In this document: one piece after another, positions 1-15,600 of the stretch | Position numbering within the stretch: position 1 is the first letter of the stretch | How the letters are laid out: each line of letters starts with the position of its first letter | Assembly: GCA_028551475.1 (NCBI GenBank) | Contig: CM052357.1 | Coordinates: forward strand, 12,757,931-12,821,930 | Direction of reading: 5' to 3' | DNA: 64,000 nt | Source: Casuarina equisetifolia | Taxonomy: Eukaryota > Streptophyta > Magnoliopsida > Fagales > Casuarinaceae | The notes under the pieces: generated by a model | What the model was told of the DNA's origin: nothing | Database searches by the model: none | The model's input: the letters and a program-made list of their open reading frames with translations, nothing else | Translations under genes and position numbers: made by a program

Positions 1-264
1 CTAAAGCACTCCTTATCTGCACCTCCCACTCTTTTGTGAGATAATCTCTCTACCTTATATCTTCTCTCAACAAATCCAATCTTCCATGCTTAAACCAAGC
101 ACGTTGAAATTGACTTCCATTTCATTCAAGAACATGTCAAGAATCATCAACTTCATATCCATTTTATCTCTTCCATTGACCAATCTATTAATATCTTTAC
201 TAATGAACTTTCCTCATCCCATTTCTCAACTCTTTAGAACAAGCTTATAGTTTAACTTGAGGGG
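1..264 (+). pseudogene. Ty1/copia RNase H C-terminal fragment, decayed
   Basis: Forward translation, allowing one or two stops, gives the familiar end of a copia polyprotein: a DNLS-TLYLLSTNPIFHA stretch, then TKHVEIDFHFIQEHVKN and a 'FISSIDQSINIFTNELSS' stretch, matching the family pattern 'ANPVFHARTKHIEIDYHF...ISSKDQLADIFTK'. The fragment is cut at the left window edge, so the rest of the element may lie outside. It ends in a purine-rich tract (cttgagggg) directly before position 265, as expected for a polypurine tract next to a 3' LTR. It is not functional. The family identity is recognised by eye; the exact lineage is not determined. Confidence 0.8.
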
Positions 265-890
265 TGTATTAAATGCCATGTCACCATTACCACATTAGCA
301 CCAAGTGGCACCAACTCAACCTCACTAAACCACATGGCACAACATGTGGCAACCTCAAGCCATGTCAACCCTACATATCGTGACAACAATGTGTCGTCTC
401 TTTCCCTGAAAGATCTAGAACCCTCTACATGCATCTAGCCAGAAAATCGTCATCAATAAACTTTTCATTTTCACATAGATTTATAAATCCTTTCCAAGCA
501 ATCCAAACACTTTAAGGATTTGAAGCCACCATCCAAAATAGTTATGGATTCGGTAAAGATTTCCTACTTTTTCCAAGTTCTATATGATTCTCAATCTTCA
601 TTAGTAAATGTGTAATTAGCAAAAATTGATTTAAGGTTTATGTTACTTTTCTTGTATAGATTTTTTACACATAAATTAGGTGGTGTTTGTAAAGATATAG
701 CACTAAATTAAAGTTTTCTCAAACTGTATTTTGTTTTAGGGTTCTTGTTTCTCTTAGTGTTCTTAAGAAATCTTTCTAATTTCTTAAGGATTTTTGGTTT
801 CAATTATAACGATCATAAAAAATTTTAGCTATCAAGCTTGGTAAAAACATTTCTTGAGGAGATATTTATATGTTTGTAGACTATTCTAAC
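265..890 (+). repeat. Putative 3' LTR of the copia element and adjoining unassigned sequence
   Basis: The LTR is inferred to begin at TGTATTAAATG right after the polypurine tract of the preceding copia fragment. I cannot see a second copy in the window, so the right end is not defined; it could lie anywhere up to the start of the gypsy relic. The stretch is AT-rich and has no long reading frame. Confidence 0.45.
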
Positions 891-899
891 TAGATAGTG

Positions 900-1720
900 A
901 ATTAAAATTGTATCCCTAATAGATAAAGTGGCTAATTTATGTAGACTACCTACATCAATTGTGTGCAAATTGAGATGTGATACTTATCAACAAGCTCTAG
1001 GATGAGCTATTTAGGACTTTAGGAGTGAAGCTCTTATGCAATGCATTTTACAACCCACAAACCAATGGGTAGACAAAGAAGATAAATTAATGAAGGAGTA
1101 GTATATTTACATTGTTTCCAATGGAGAGAGGCCTAAGAAGTGGTATTCTTAGTTTCTCCTAATAGAGTATTGGTACAACACCAATTATTACATAACCCTA
1201 CAAATGATGGCTTTTTGAAGCTCTTTATGGATATCAACCTAGCCAACCACCTTACCATAATTTTAAACTCATGCACGAAAAAGAAGTTGATGACTTTTTG
1301 GAAGATCAAGCCCATCAAATATAGTTGCTAGATCCTACTTACAAGAGAGTTAAACTTGCATGTTGACTAATGGAAACTTGCATCATTTTGAATGGGAACT
1401 CAATGTGGATGAACAATTTATTTTAAGGTGCTACCTTATATACAATTTATATTGCCTAGGAGTCAAGATTTTCAATTATCTCCTCACTTCTATGGGTCAG
1501 TCATACATGGTATGCAATGGATTGCAAAGATTGCATATAGTTTGGTCCCTACACATATGTCAATATATACCCAATCTTCCACATGTATCCTCTAAAAAAA
1601 AAAGCTATTGGCACAATCGCAAGATATATCCTAGAGTACAGCTTAACTTGAGAAGATATAGAGTACATCTTGCATCAATTTTCATCATTCAAGATTAGTC
1701 TTTGAGGACAAGGTTATTTG
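900..1720 (+). pseudogene. Ty3/gypsy chromovirus integrase and chromodomain relic
   Basis: A frame with stops reads DELFRTLGVKLLCNAFYNPQ at about 990-1065, the integrase core motif usually written LGTKLLFSTAYHPQTDGQTE. Then come LLIEYWYNTNYYITLQMMAF (usual AEFWYNTSYHTSLGMTPF) and, after a frameshift, QLSPHFYGSVIHGMQ and PTHMSIYTQSS, the linker before the chromodomain (usual KLSPRFYGPYQV... PPTSRIHPVFHVS). The last piece, IEYILHQFSSFK near 1655-1690, matches the end of a plant chromodomain (WEDYEFIRHHFPSFHLEDK). Several stops and at least one frameshift show it is dead. The order integrase-linker-chromodomain points to a chromovirus (Tekay/Del or Reina type, not resolved). Confidence 0.78.
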
Positions 1721-3512
1721 ATGGGATGTGGATTATTATATAACTTGGCAGCATATGGCTTTAAGTGTTACATGGCTTAAGTTTTGAAGCACACCATTTG
1801 GCAATGGTTGGATAGAGGAAAAGGGAAGCACTTCATGTCCAACCAAGCAAAACCAATGAATAGCCTATCTCTTAGGGCTAGAATAGCTTCTCCCTTAAGA
1901 AGGCCTTTATAGCGTAGCTAGTGTAGTGTAATTTAGCTACTAGTGTAATGTAACTTAGATAGGTCGTTGCAATATAATTTCTATGCTGCTGATTGTGTTG
2001 TATTAGAGGGATAATGCTCATAATAATAGGGACATGCTGCCCAAATTTCTTTTGATTCGGGGGTCTCTTTGCTAACTTCGGACTAGGGCATTTCTCTCAC
2101 CCAGCCATTCTAGCAGTTTCGTCCACCTGCCCCTCCATTTTGTCATGGCCATCAATTTGCTCGGAGGACTATGGCATTTGGGCCAACCGCGCGCGAGCCG
2201 CGCACGGAAGGCCAGCGTCCGCACCCCGAAGACGCGCGCCCCCCCTTCTTGGCCACTATGCGTTTCTCAACATTATCAATGAACAGTCTAGCGTTAGTTT
2301 AGAGATTTTCTGATTCTTTGTCTATACGTACCACACAAGATCAATCGTAAACACTAAACAACCAATGCAGATTAGACCCAAATGTTATTGTGTTTTCTTC
2401 TCTATTTTTGCTTATATTTCCTAATTTTATTCTCAATTAGCCGTTGCCTTCTTCCTTTGTTTTTTGGCAAAACTTTACCTCATTTTTCAGGCTTTAACCG
2501 GCCAAAAGAGCAAAGGCTCGACTAAATCCCAATCTCTCTTGGCTTCGCCAAATATGGCAGTCTCATCTTCATTGTTCAAATGGGTACCGACAAGCAAATT
2601 TTGGGTTATTTTTGCAGGTTGGTGAATCCAATGGGAAAAAAATTGGAATTGTACGCAAAGACTCTCCGCGCTCGCGTTTTTAAGGAAAGATATGTTGTCA
2701 TTTCTTGTGGAACAACTACTATCATCCATCTTGGGAGCTAAAAATATTTGGTTGTCTTGTATAGTCTTCTAATATATCAACGTATCCTTTGAAGCTAGAA
2801 TTGAATTTCATTTTAGATATAATTGAGGAAGATTATATTTGTGCATCACCGTTAGTTATGGTTTGTAAAATGAAACCCTAAGTTTGTTGATTCTAGTGCT
2901 TTCGGGCTTTTCATGCTTATATGGTCTAACTGAAGTGTTTATTACGCAAATTGTTATATTATTCAAGTATTTGATTTATTTATTGTGAAACCCATTTTTG
3001 TGAAAATTAGGGGTTTTGGATTGGGTTGATTTTTGAGTGAAATTGTATTACTTGGCGCATTATGGATGTCGTGTTTGAAACATGCTTGAAGCACAAAGTG
3101 TATTGTTTCTTTCTCAAGTATGAAAATGTGTTGTAAGTCCAAGGATTGTGTAATCCATGGTGTATTGAAAAAAAAAAAAAAAAAAGGCTTTCCCTTGTTG
3201 ATTAAGAGAGAGTGAATTCAGGTCTCCCTCCGCCTAGATCTTAAAATAGTTACAACTCAATCCGACCCCACATTTTGGATTGCCTTTAGGTCAACTTTTG
3301 GCACCTGTATAAAGTGCTCTCTTAGAAGGTCTAACGACCTAGAGGTGGATTAGTATGGCCACCAACACTACGGGAGTCATGGATTACAATAAGCCACCAC
3401 TAATTTATAGCATAAACTACAGGCATATTGTAAAAACTTCCCTTTCTTTCTCCTCTTTCTTTTTTATCCCTTCGACGGCCAAAAACATATGATGTGGATC
3501 CTCATCGCAGGT
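1721..3512. other. No recognisable gene; likely retrotransposon LTR/leader debris
   Basis: No coding sequence is supported. The first 300 bases directly follow the gypsy relic and may hold its 3' spacer and LTR, but no repeat partner is visible. A GC-rich islet at about 2175-2245 (runs of cgcgcgcg and ccccccc) stands out from AT-rich surroundings. A poly-A run lies at about 3168-3186. Confidence 0.4.
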
Positions 3513-3822
3513 TAAGATATAGATATCTGAATTACTATAAAAAAGATATTGCAGTACCTAAGGATGAAGGAGAGAATTGGACCAAGCTATACCAAGAGCC
3601 ATGAATATGATTTATTGTGGCCCATGTAGTAATGACTATGATAAGGTTTCGTCGTGTTAAAATTTAATATCTGAGTTATAATTAAAAGAATATTACAGTA
3701 CCTAAGGATGAAGGAGAGCATTGGACCCAAGCCAAATCAGAAGCCATGAGCCTAAGTTGTAGGGCCATGAATATGATCTATGGTAACCTATTTGGTAATG
3801 ACTATGATAAGGTTTCATTATG
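3513..3822 (+). repeat. Imperfect tandem duplication inside the copia Gag relic
   Basis: Two adjacent copies, about 3513-3656 and 3661-3822, share the blocks cagtacctaaggatgaagga, ccatgaatatgat and aatgactatgataaggtttc. The second copy has about 24 extra bases between the first two blocks (the longer spacing fits intact Gag), so the first copy is the more deleted one. The divergence suggests an old duplication or two overlapping insertions of the same family. Confidence 0.75.
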
Positions 3823-4660
3823 TGAAACCGCAAAAGAAGTAAAGAAAAAATTAGAAGTTATTCATGAAGGGACTAAGAAAGTAAAGCAATCCAAGATTGA
3901 TATGCTCATATATAATAATAGGGTATTCAGGATAAAGAGCTCAAAAACTAGAGGAGAAATGTTACATAGATGTACAGAAATAGTTTCTAAACTGAAACTT
4001 CTAAAAAAGATGAATCTAAAATTGGGATGCTAAGAAAATTACTAGAAGAAGCCAAGGAGTTGGACATCTTATCTGGACTTAGATATCTTATCTTTATATG
4101 AACTTTTAGGATCACTCAAGACACATAAATTACAAACCATCATAAGGAAAAATGAAAAAGAAGTTATTAAACAAAACAATAATATTGCTCTCAAAGGAAC
4201 ACTTGGAGGAGAAAATTTTTCTAATGAAGAGTTTGTTATGCTAGCTAGAAAATTTAGGGGACTACCGGAGGGAAAAAAAAAAAAAAAAAAGGTAGAAGTG
4301 GGCATGTGTGTAGGACTTGAAGAACCTGAGATTCGTGTTTCATACCCTACTGAAAATTATTCTTTTCATGACTTACAAGATGTCTCTGTAGAAATGTTAG
4401 GTTATGCAGACAATATGATTCTGAAAAATTAAAAAATAAAGAGAAAAACATGAAGAATTTGAAAAGAAGACGTTAGCTCGAAGAATTATCAAAGTCGGCA
4501 TGAAGCTAATTCGAAACAACTCAAAACAGAAAATATAGACTTAAAACTCAAATTGGAAGATTCAAATTTATAAATGGGAGTGAAGTATCAGAAAAGATTA
4601 TATCAACATAAGGAGTATGATAAAGCTGGACTAGGGTATAGATTAAATATATGCAATAAA
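3540..4660 (+). pseudogene. Ty1/copia Gag (UBN2-type) relic
   Basis: Reading frames around 3746-4033 give NMIYGNLFGNDYDKVSLCET, then KEVKKKLEVIHEGTKKVKQS and SKIDMLIYNNRVFRIKSS. These match the copia Gag pattern in which a short 'AMN.L...L...E..RVS.C..AKE.WD.LEVTHEGT..VK.SKI..L' block precedes the nucleocapsid. Downstream frames at 4040-4300 give EAKELDILSGL and FSNEEFVMLARKFRGLPEGK followed by a lysine run, matching the part just before the zinc knuckle; an EYDKAGLGYR stretch near 4620 resembles later Gag-protease linker text. No CCHC knuckle is seen. Stops and frameshifts make it non-functional. Confidence 0.72.
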
Positions 4661-5614
4661 CTTTCTGTAAATTCTTTAAGAACAAGGGTAGCAAAAAACG
4701 AAATGACATGAGCAGGTTATTCATTTGAAATTTTTACATCAATACCTTTCAAATCCAATACAAATTTACTTGCAAAAAATACGTTTGAAACACAATTATA
4801 TTACGATGGATTTTGTCAATTAGAATTCCTTAAATTCTCCCCAAGGCCTATACAGACCTCTTCACCAAATTCACAACAAAACATATAAACCAAAAAGCAG
4901 TTTGGTCCAAAGTGCCCTAATCAAACCTTACTAGTGTCATCTAATATCATTGTGGGTTAATTCGTCTAAGACCCCAAATTTCTCAGAAGTGCCTAGCATA
5001 ATAAAAGCATGTGATTTTATACGCAAAGCACTGTAACTGATTAATAAATGTCTCCATATCAAACTTTGTAATAAAGATAGCCTCTAATTCGAATATGTCA
5101 CAACAATTATGAAAATGTAATAAATTAATCACACAATTGCAACAAAAAAATATTTATCTGATTCAAAACAAAGATCCATATCTACAGATGAGACAATCAA
5201 CCAAGGGTGATAACAAATACCAAACCTTTACCTCCCATATCCTAGAGTTTCATTCTCACAAGCAAATGAGAATCTTCTTTTGGCTTGATTTCTTGCCGGG
5301 GTGTCACAAGTTGAGAGGAGTACGGCAGTCAACCAAGTAGATAGAGCATTCATAAACCAACGAAAAAGGGGAAAGCAAGGCTAATTTGTGACCGTGGAGG
5401 ATGGTGCCTAACGTACCCACCCCCAACCAAATGAAGCCACCTTCCAACAAGGTTCATTTCCAATCGAAGCCAGTTGGTAAGCTAAAATCACTATATATTA
5501 TTTTCAAGCCTCTAATCTCCAATCAAAACAACATGTGAATGATATACATTTTTATTTTAACACAGTCAACGGCATATACTGAAGAATAACTTAATGCCAA
5601 CCACCTCTCATGAA
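4661..5614. other. Intergenic, 3' flank of the NEK gene
   Basis: AT-rich sequence with only short chance frames. It should contain the 3' UTR and polyadenylation region of the minus-strand kinase gene that ends at 5615, but I cannot fix the poly(A) site. No repeat family recognised. Confidence 0.5.
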
Positions 5615-10537
<4,923 letters not shown>

Positions 10538-10920
10538 GGCGACTGGCAGTAGCTGAAAGGTAAATACTGCAGCAACTCCACCACCGGAGGCAGATCCAAC
10601 TAGTTAGCATCAACTAAATTCATAGTCATTCCAGGAATAACGAAATACAATTGAAAGAACTCGAGTAGTCGAATAGCACCAAACAAAAAACAAGAAAACA
10701 GATACCTTGTTCGCTGAGAAAAATTCCTCTGAGAACGACTCTTAGAGACCCCGAAGTTCCAGAAAGTACGAGGGGTCTTATAGCTTTAGAGGCATAAAAA
10801 ATGAGTAAAGCTGCCCTTCAGAATGATGACGTTACTCTGCCCTGTGAGAGACGGTAGAGAGAGGAGGGAGAGAGGGAGAGAGGGAGAGAGAGGGAGAGAG
10901 AGAGAGAGAGAGAGAGGTGG
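10538..10920 (-). promoter_or_regulatory. NEK 5' leader and GA-rich proximal promoter
   Basis: Upstream of the kinase start codon the minus strand shows a small leader intron (donor GTATCTG at 10705, acceptor TTTCAG ending at 10553), then a leader exon beginning at 10706. Beyond it lies a pure GA/CT tract at 10855-10917, a common feature just upstream of plant transcription start sites. The start site itself is not fixed; no clear TATA box is seen. Confidence 0.5.
10855..10917. repeat. GA microsatellite
   Basis: About 60 bases of almost pure GAGA with occasional GGGA units, next to the presumed NEK transcription start. Confidence 0.9.
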
Positions 10921-12693
10921 AAAGCGGAACCCAATTGATGCAACATTTCAACACATGTATTATTATAAAAGTACTATCATGTATGTACCCATTTGAGTAT
11001 TGCTTAAATTGAATAGTTGATTACCTACCAAGAACACAGAGAGGGAGAGAGAACCAGAGAGACCATGAAAGCCAAAAGGTAAAGTGACAGGTAAGGGAAG
11101 ATAGAAAAAGCAAAGCTTTGCTTGCATTTGCAGATTCATGGGAGAGCACTCCCACCACAACCAGGGAATGTTTATCGGCACGTAGGTGTGATGTCACACT
11201 AATCTTGTTAAGACTTTGGTCTCTTTGCTCGAACCTTCCTTGTGCTGGGCAGCCCCCCAAATTTATCATTAGTTTTTTGGGACACTATCAAATGGCTTAA
11301 ATTTTGACCCCAGACATTGGATTATGTGCATCTTTGGGTGTCATTATTGTTCCGATTATGCTAAAAGAAATTGGGCCACGACCAACCCAATTAATCAGGT
11401 GGGAGATATCATTGTCTAATTAATTCCTAGTAGGTGGAGACATCTTCATTGCAGCCGCTAGGCTTGTGGAATAAAACTTCTTAAAGTATAACAAGGGATC
11501 GATCCCAAAGATAATTTAATTAGCCACTTCTTCGCTTTCGTTGCAGACAACAAGGTGTAACGTCTCTACCACTATGATTTTGTTGTGGACGTGGACAATG
11601 AGTATAATGCTATTCTTGTGCGAAGAACCGACGAGACTCTTGCTTGGAAGCATGTCCATACAATTAGCCCCTACCAGTGGAGATAAGGATCCTACTTGTA
11701 CAGATATGCTTTGGACTTTAAATCACATCGTAGCTGCGGCAAATGACACCAAATGAACATCCAAGTATAAGTATATCCCCAGCCACAAAAAACCCGGAAA
11801 CGACGAATCAAGGACAACCAATACTTTTTCTTTCCCTTTTTAACTACTATCGACAACACCCTTGCTTCGGTTTTTAGCTTATACACTTCACTTGCATAGA
11901 CTTGCATAGACTTGCATAGACCATGCCACATCCAAAAAGTGTTCCACTAAACTTCAGCTGGTGACCAAAGTTTGCTCTTTTGAACCTCTTGCTCGTCGAC
12001 TTGAAGTTGATATAAAAAGTCCATCAAAGCATAAAAAGGAAGAATTTGAGCCCAGATTAGCTTTTTTTTCTCTCGAGTTGACCGCAATTTTCTGTTTATG
12101 CCGACAAAGTTGAGTATAAAGTTGCAAGCGTCGGTTACACCAAGCTTTGTTCCCAGAAAACCGCGTTTGCTTTAGAGGGCCATATGTGGAAATACCTTGC
12201 GGTTGTTCAGGCAACCTGCCTTGGCAATGATGCCCTCTTAACCACCACGCAATAGCTTCACAAGCCAATTATAGTGCAATTATTTGCAGCTCTATTTCTC
12301 TCCCTTCTTCGTTTACTGTCTCTGGCAATAATCACAACTTACATATTATGGGCAAAGTCTTTGAGTCATTAGTAAACTCATGATAATTGACATAAAGCTC
12401 AAATTCACTTAATTGTTCGGTGTAAAACACTTCTACACATCTAACGCGCTTTAAGATGCCTAGGCTTTTCTTTATTGATTCTACCTTGTGTTAAAATCTA
12501 GATTCCCCTTCTATAAGAAAAGCAACTTCAAGCTACCAAGGAAAAGAAGTCCAGCATCATCATTAGAAAGTAGAAAGCTCACATGCATACGGTTCTTAGT
12601 CTCATTTAACTATTATTAACCATTGCAGATACATCATTATCAAAAATTTGTACATAATCATTCCATGGAACCAAATTCTATTGAGCAGTCAAG
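10921..12693. other. Intergenic between the DnaJ and NEK genes
   Basis: No supported gene. Minus-strand frames near 11954-12268 read through about 100 codons but show no domain I recognise. The right end should include the 3' UTR of the DnaJ gene (minus strand). A 10-base unit (cttgcataga) is repeated three times at 11891-11920. Confidence 0.5.
11891..11920. repeat. Three perfect tandem copies of a 10-bp unit
   Basis: cttgcataga occurs three times in a row without mismatch. No function suggested. Confidence 0.9.
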
Positions 12694-15600
12694 TTACTTC
12701 CGCTTTGATTTGGAGCTCCTACGACTTTCAAGTTTTTTCTGTGCAGCTTCAAATTCTTCTTCAGTAGGTTCTAAAGCGGCATCACTGCCACCATATTTAG
12801 ACACCAACGACGAAAACATAGAATCAAACCGACCTTTCCTCTCACTTTGGCGCTGAGATATGATGGCATATACATCTGCTTCTGAGTTTTTATTTGATCT
12901 GTATAAAGTTCGTGCATTAGAAAAACAAAAAATATGTTAACCAAAGTTGGATCAGAACTCCAAATATTTTGAGTACACAAAAATCCATCAGTAAAATGCT
13001 TACTTTCCTCTTCCTTTCAGAGGACTGGTAGGTGGTTTTCTCTCGGATACTTGCTTTGCCCATTTCTGGTAAGCTTTGGCTGCTTTCACTTCTCCTACAG
13101 GAGAAAGAAGTTAGCCTCATTGAAGATTATAAAGCATGGCTTGCAATGCACCTAAGGTATCAAAAATATCAATACGTACGAAAGTGTACATGCCATTTTG
13201 GACTTGACATCAATCAATGACTCAAGCAACGTCTCTAGAGTTGGCAACAGCTAATGACTAAATGGACCTCTCTTAAGACTTCACTACCAAATGCTAAGCA
13301 AAATCATCCCAGACAACCAACCATGGTGCCAATCATCCATTTTTTGACTTGCAATGCAGGACTGAGCTCATCCTAAATTCCAGCGCGCACCCGCCTTTCC
13401 CCCCCCCCCCCCCCCCCCACCCTACTAAAAAAAAAGGAAAAATCAATTGAAATGAGACGGCAAACTTTCCTCACCAAAGGCCACTACAAATTCTTACCCG
13501 CAGCTATGGCCTCATCAAGAATGTCCTTGAAACGGTGAGAATCAAGCTTAGGATCCGAACAAAGCATTGAACAGAAGAGCCTGCAGAGGAAAGAACATTA
13601 GATGTCAAACTAGCAGGGTTTCATGAAAGAGGCTAAAACATTGCTGTCGTACCTTTGCATGTTACCCTTGCATTGCTTGTACAGATCGATTAAATCTTTC
13701 TTTTCTGAATCAGATCCTCTATAGTTTGCTTCAAACTCTTCAATATCAGCCTCAGTCACCTACAGTGGTACATTTAATGTCACATGACACCTCAAAGCAA
13801 TCATATTTGTAAGACGTCAGAAAAGATGTTAACCAGATAAAATTGATGTCACCTTTTTGTACATAGCTCTGAAATATTCACGCAGATTCTGAACTACTTC
13901 TCCAGCAAGGTCCTGATGATTAATAGGGTGAATGAGATATGTACTTGCTGATCAAAAAACAAATGTTGGATTGCCAAGAAAAATTAAACACTTGATTGTT
14001 TTACAAAGCAATTCAAATGAAAAAATTTTATCTCTCATGGAAATTTGAAGAAGACTTTCTGGTATGACATTATCCCCATTTTGAGGGATACCATCATTTG
14101 CACAATTTATTGGCTTCCCCCACTCCCATCTCTCCCATCTCTCCCAGTTATCTTCTGGCCACAGTTCCTTGAAATAAACCCATGATCTCTGACTTTAAAT
14201 TATAAAACTAGTGGAATAACCTTATCTCCATGGGCCTCAAAGAGCACTTGACCTGATTAAATTAAATTAAGAAAATGAATTACAAACTCTATGCACTCAC
14301 AGCATCATCAACACAGCCAGTCTGATCATAGAGTGCTCGTTTCTCCTCATCCCCAAGAACAGATATCACTTTTTGCAGTTGCTGAAACTTCTCCTTAGCC
14401 TCCTATTAATAGCAAAATAGGAGCTTACAACTCAGAATACTGCTTATGAGAAAATTAAGTGTCAGTAGCATCCACTGTTACCTCATCACCAGGATTTTTA
14501 TCAGGGTGCAGCCGCAATGCCAACTTATAGTATGCTTTCTTTATTTCCTGTTGAGATGCTATCCTCTCCACACCAAGAACCTGCAAGCAGCACACACCAT
14601 TAAACATAACTCACTCCACCTCACACTGTGATCTAAATAATACAGGAAAGTGGAACAAGACAGAGTAGGGGAACAAGAACTTAAACATGGCCACAGAAAA
14701 CAATAAAACAACAGGTCTATTCATGAACCTAACAGTCCCACAGATTCCAAAAATGAGAACGTTCGAAACAATTCTAAGTTACTAAGGTCAAAGCAGAAAG
14801 AAAAGGCAAGGTTCTAACCCAGGACCACAAGAACCTAAAGCCAGAAAAGTCTCTAGAATAAAGGAAGCAACACAATTTAACCAGTGGTAAGCTTCATCAC
14901 ATATGCCAATCATGGATCATTTTATCACTTACCAAAGAGTAATGGAAACTTAGATAAACAAAGCCATACTCTGTATGAAAGGAGAAAGTAAAGTGATCGC
15001 TTTAAGAGCTTATCACAAAAAAGTTCAACAACCTGTTAGTAGCAACTTAAATAACAATTCAAATCATGGATTACTATGACATAAAAGAAAACAAAACTGG
15101 ATTTAAGGTCATTTTCATGCAATGGCAAACAAGGAATATCCTCAAAATAACATCTAAGAAGATCTTCTTCCCAGAAAATAATAGAAGGAAAAAGGGCAAC
15201 ATACTAGAACTAGAATCTTACAAAATAATTAGTTTATAACAATTATAACTAACGTAAAACAACCTTCCAAAAACTGACAAGAACAGTTACACAAATCTTT
15301 TCACTCACTGCAGTATGTTCTTTATGCACATAGTATTCCAATATGCGCTTTTTATTTCATATTTTACTTTTCTTTCCTTTTTGCAATCAAGAGAGACACC
15401 ATGAAGTCAGCCTGAACCAATTCAAAAATATTTGGTTTGGTTTGGTTTCATTTAGTTTAGATTGAATCTACTCTACCCCAAACAAATAGTTCAGTTCTAA
15501 ATCCAGTTTTTCAGAACCAAACAGGGTTAATTTGGTACTTCTGATAGAACTGAATCAATCAGAACCGAGTTGCATCCCGTCTCAAAAGGGCCAATGAATA

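Noticed and set aside
11954..12268. Minus-strand frame of about 104 codons
   Set aside because: No domain recognised in this or the neighbouring frames; could be repeat debris but nothing supports a gene.
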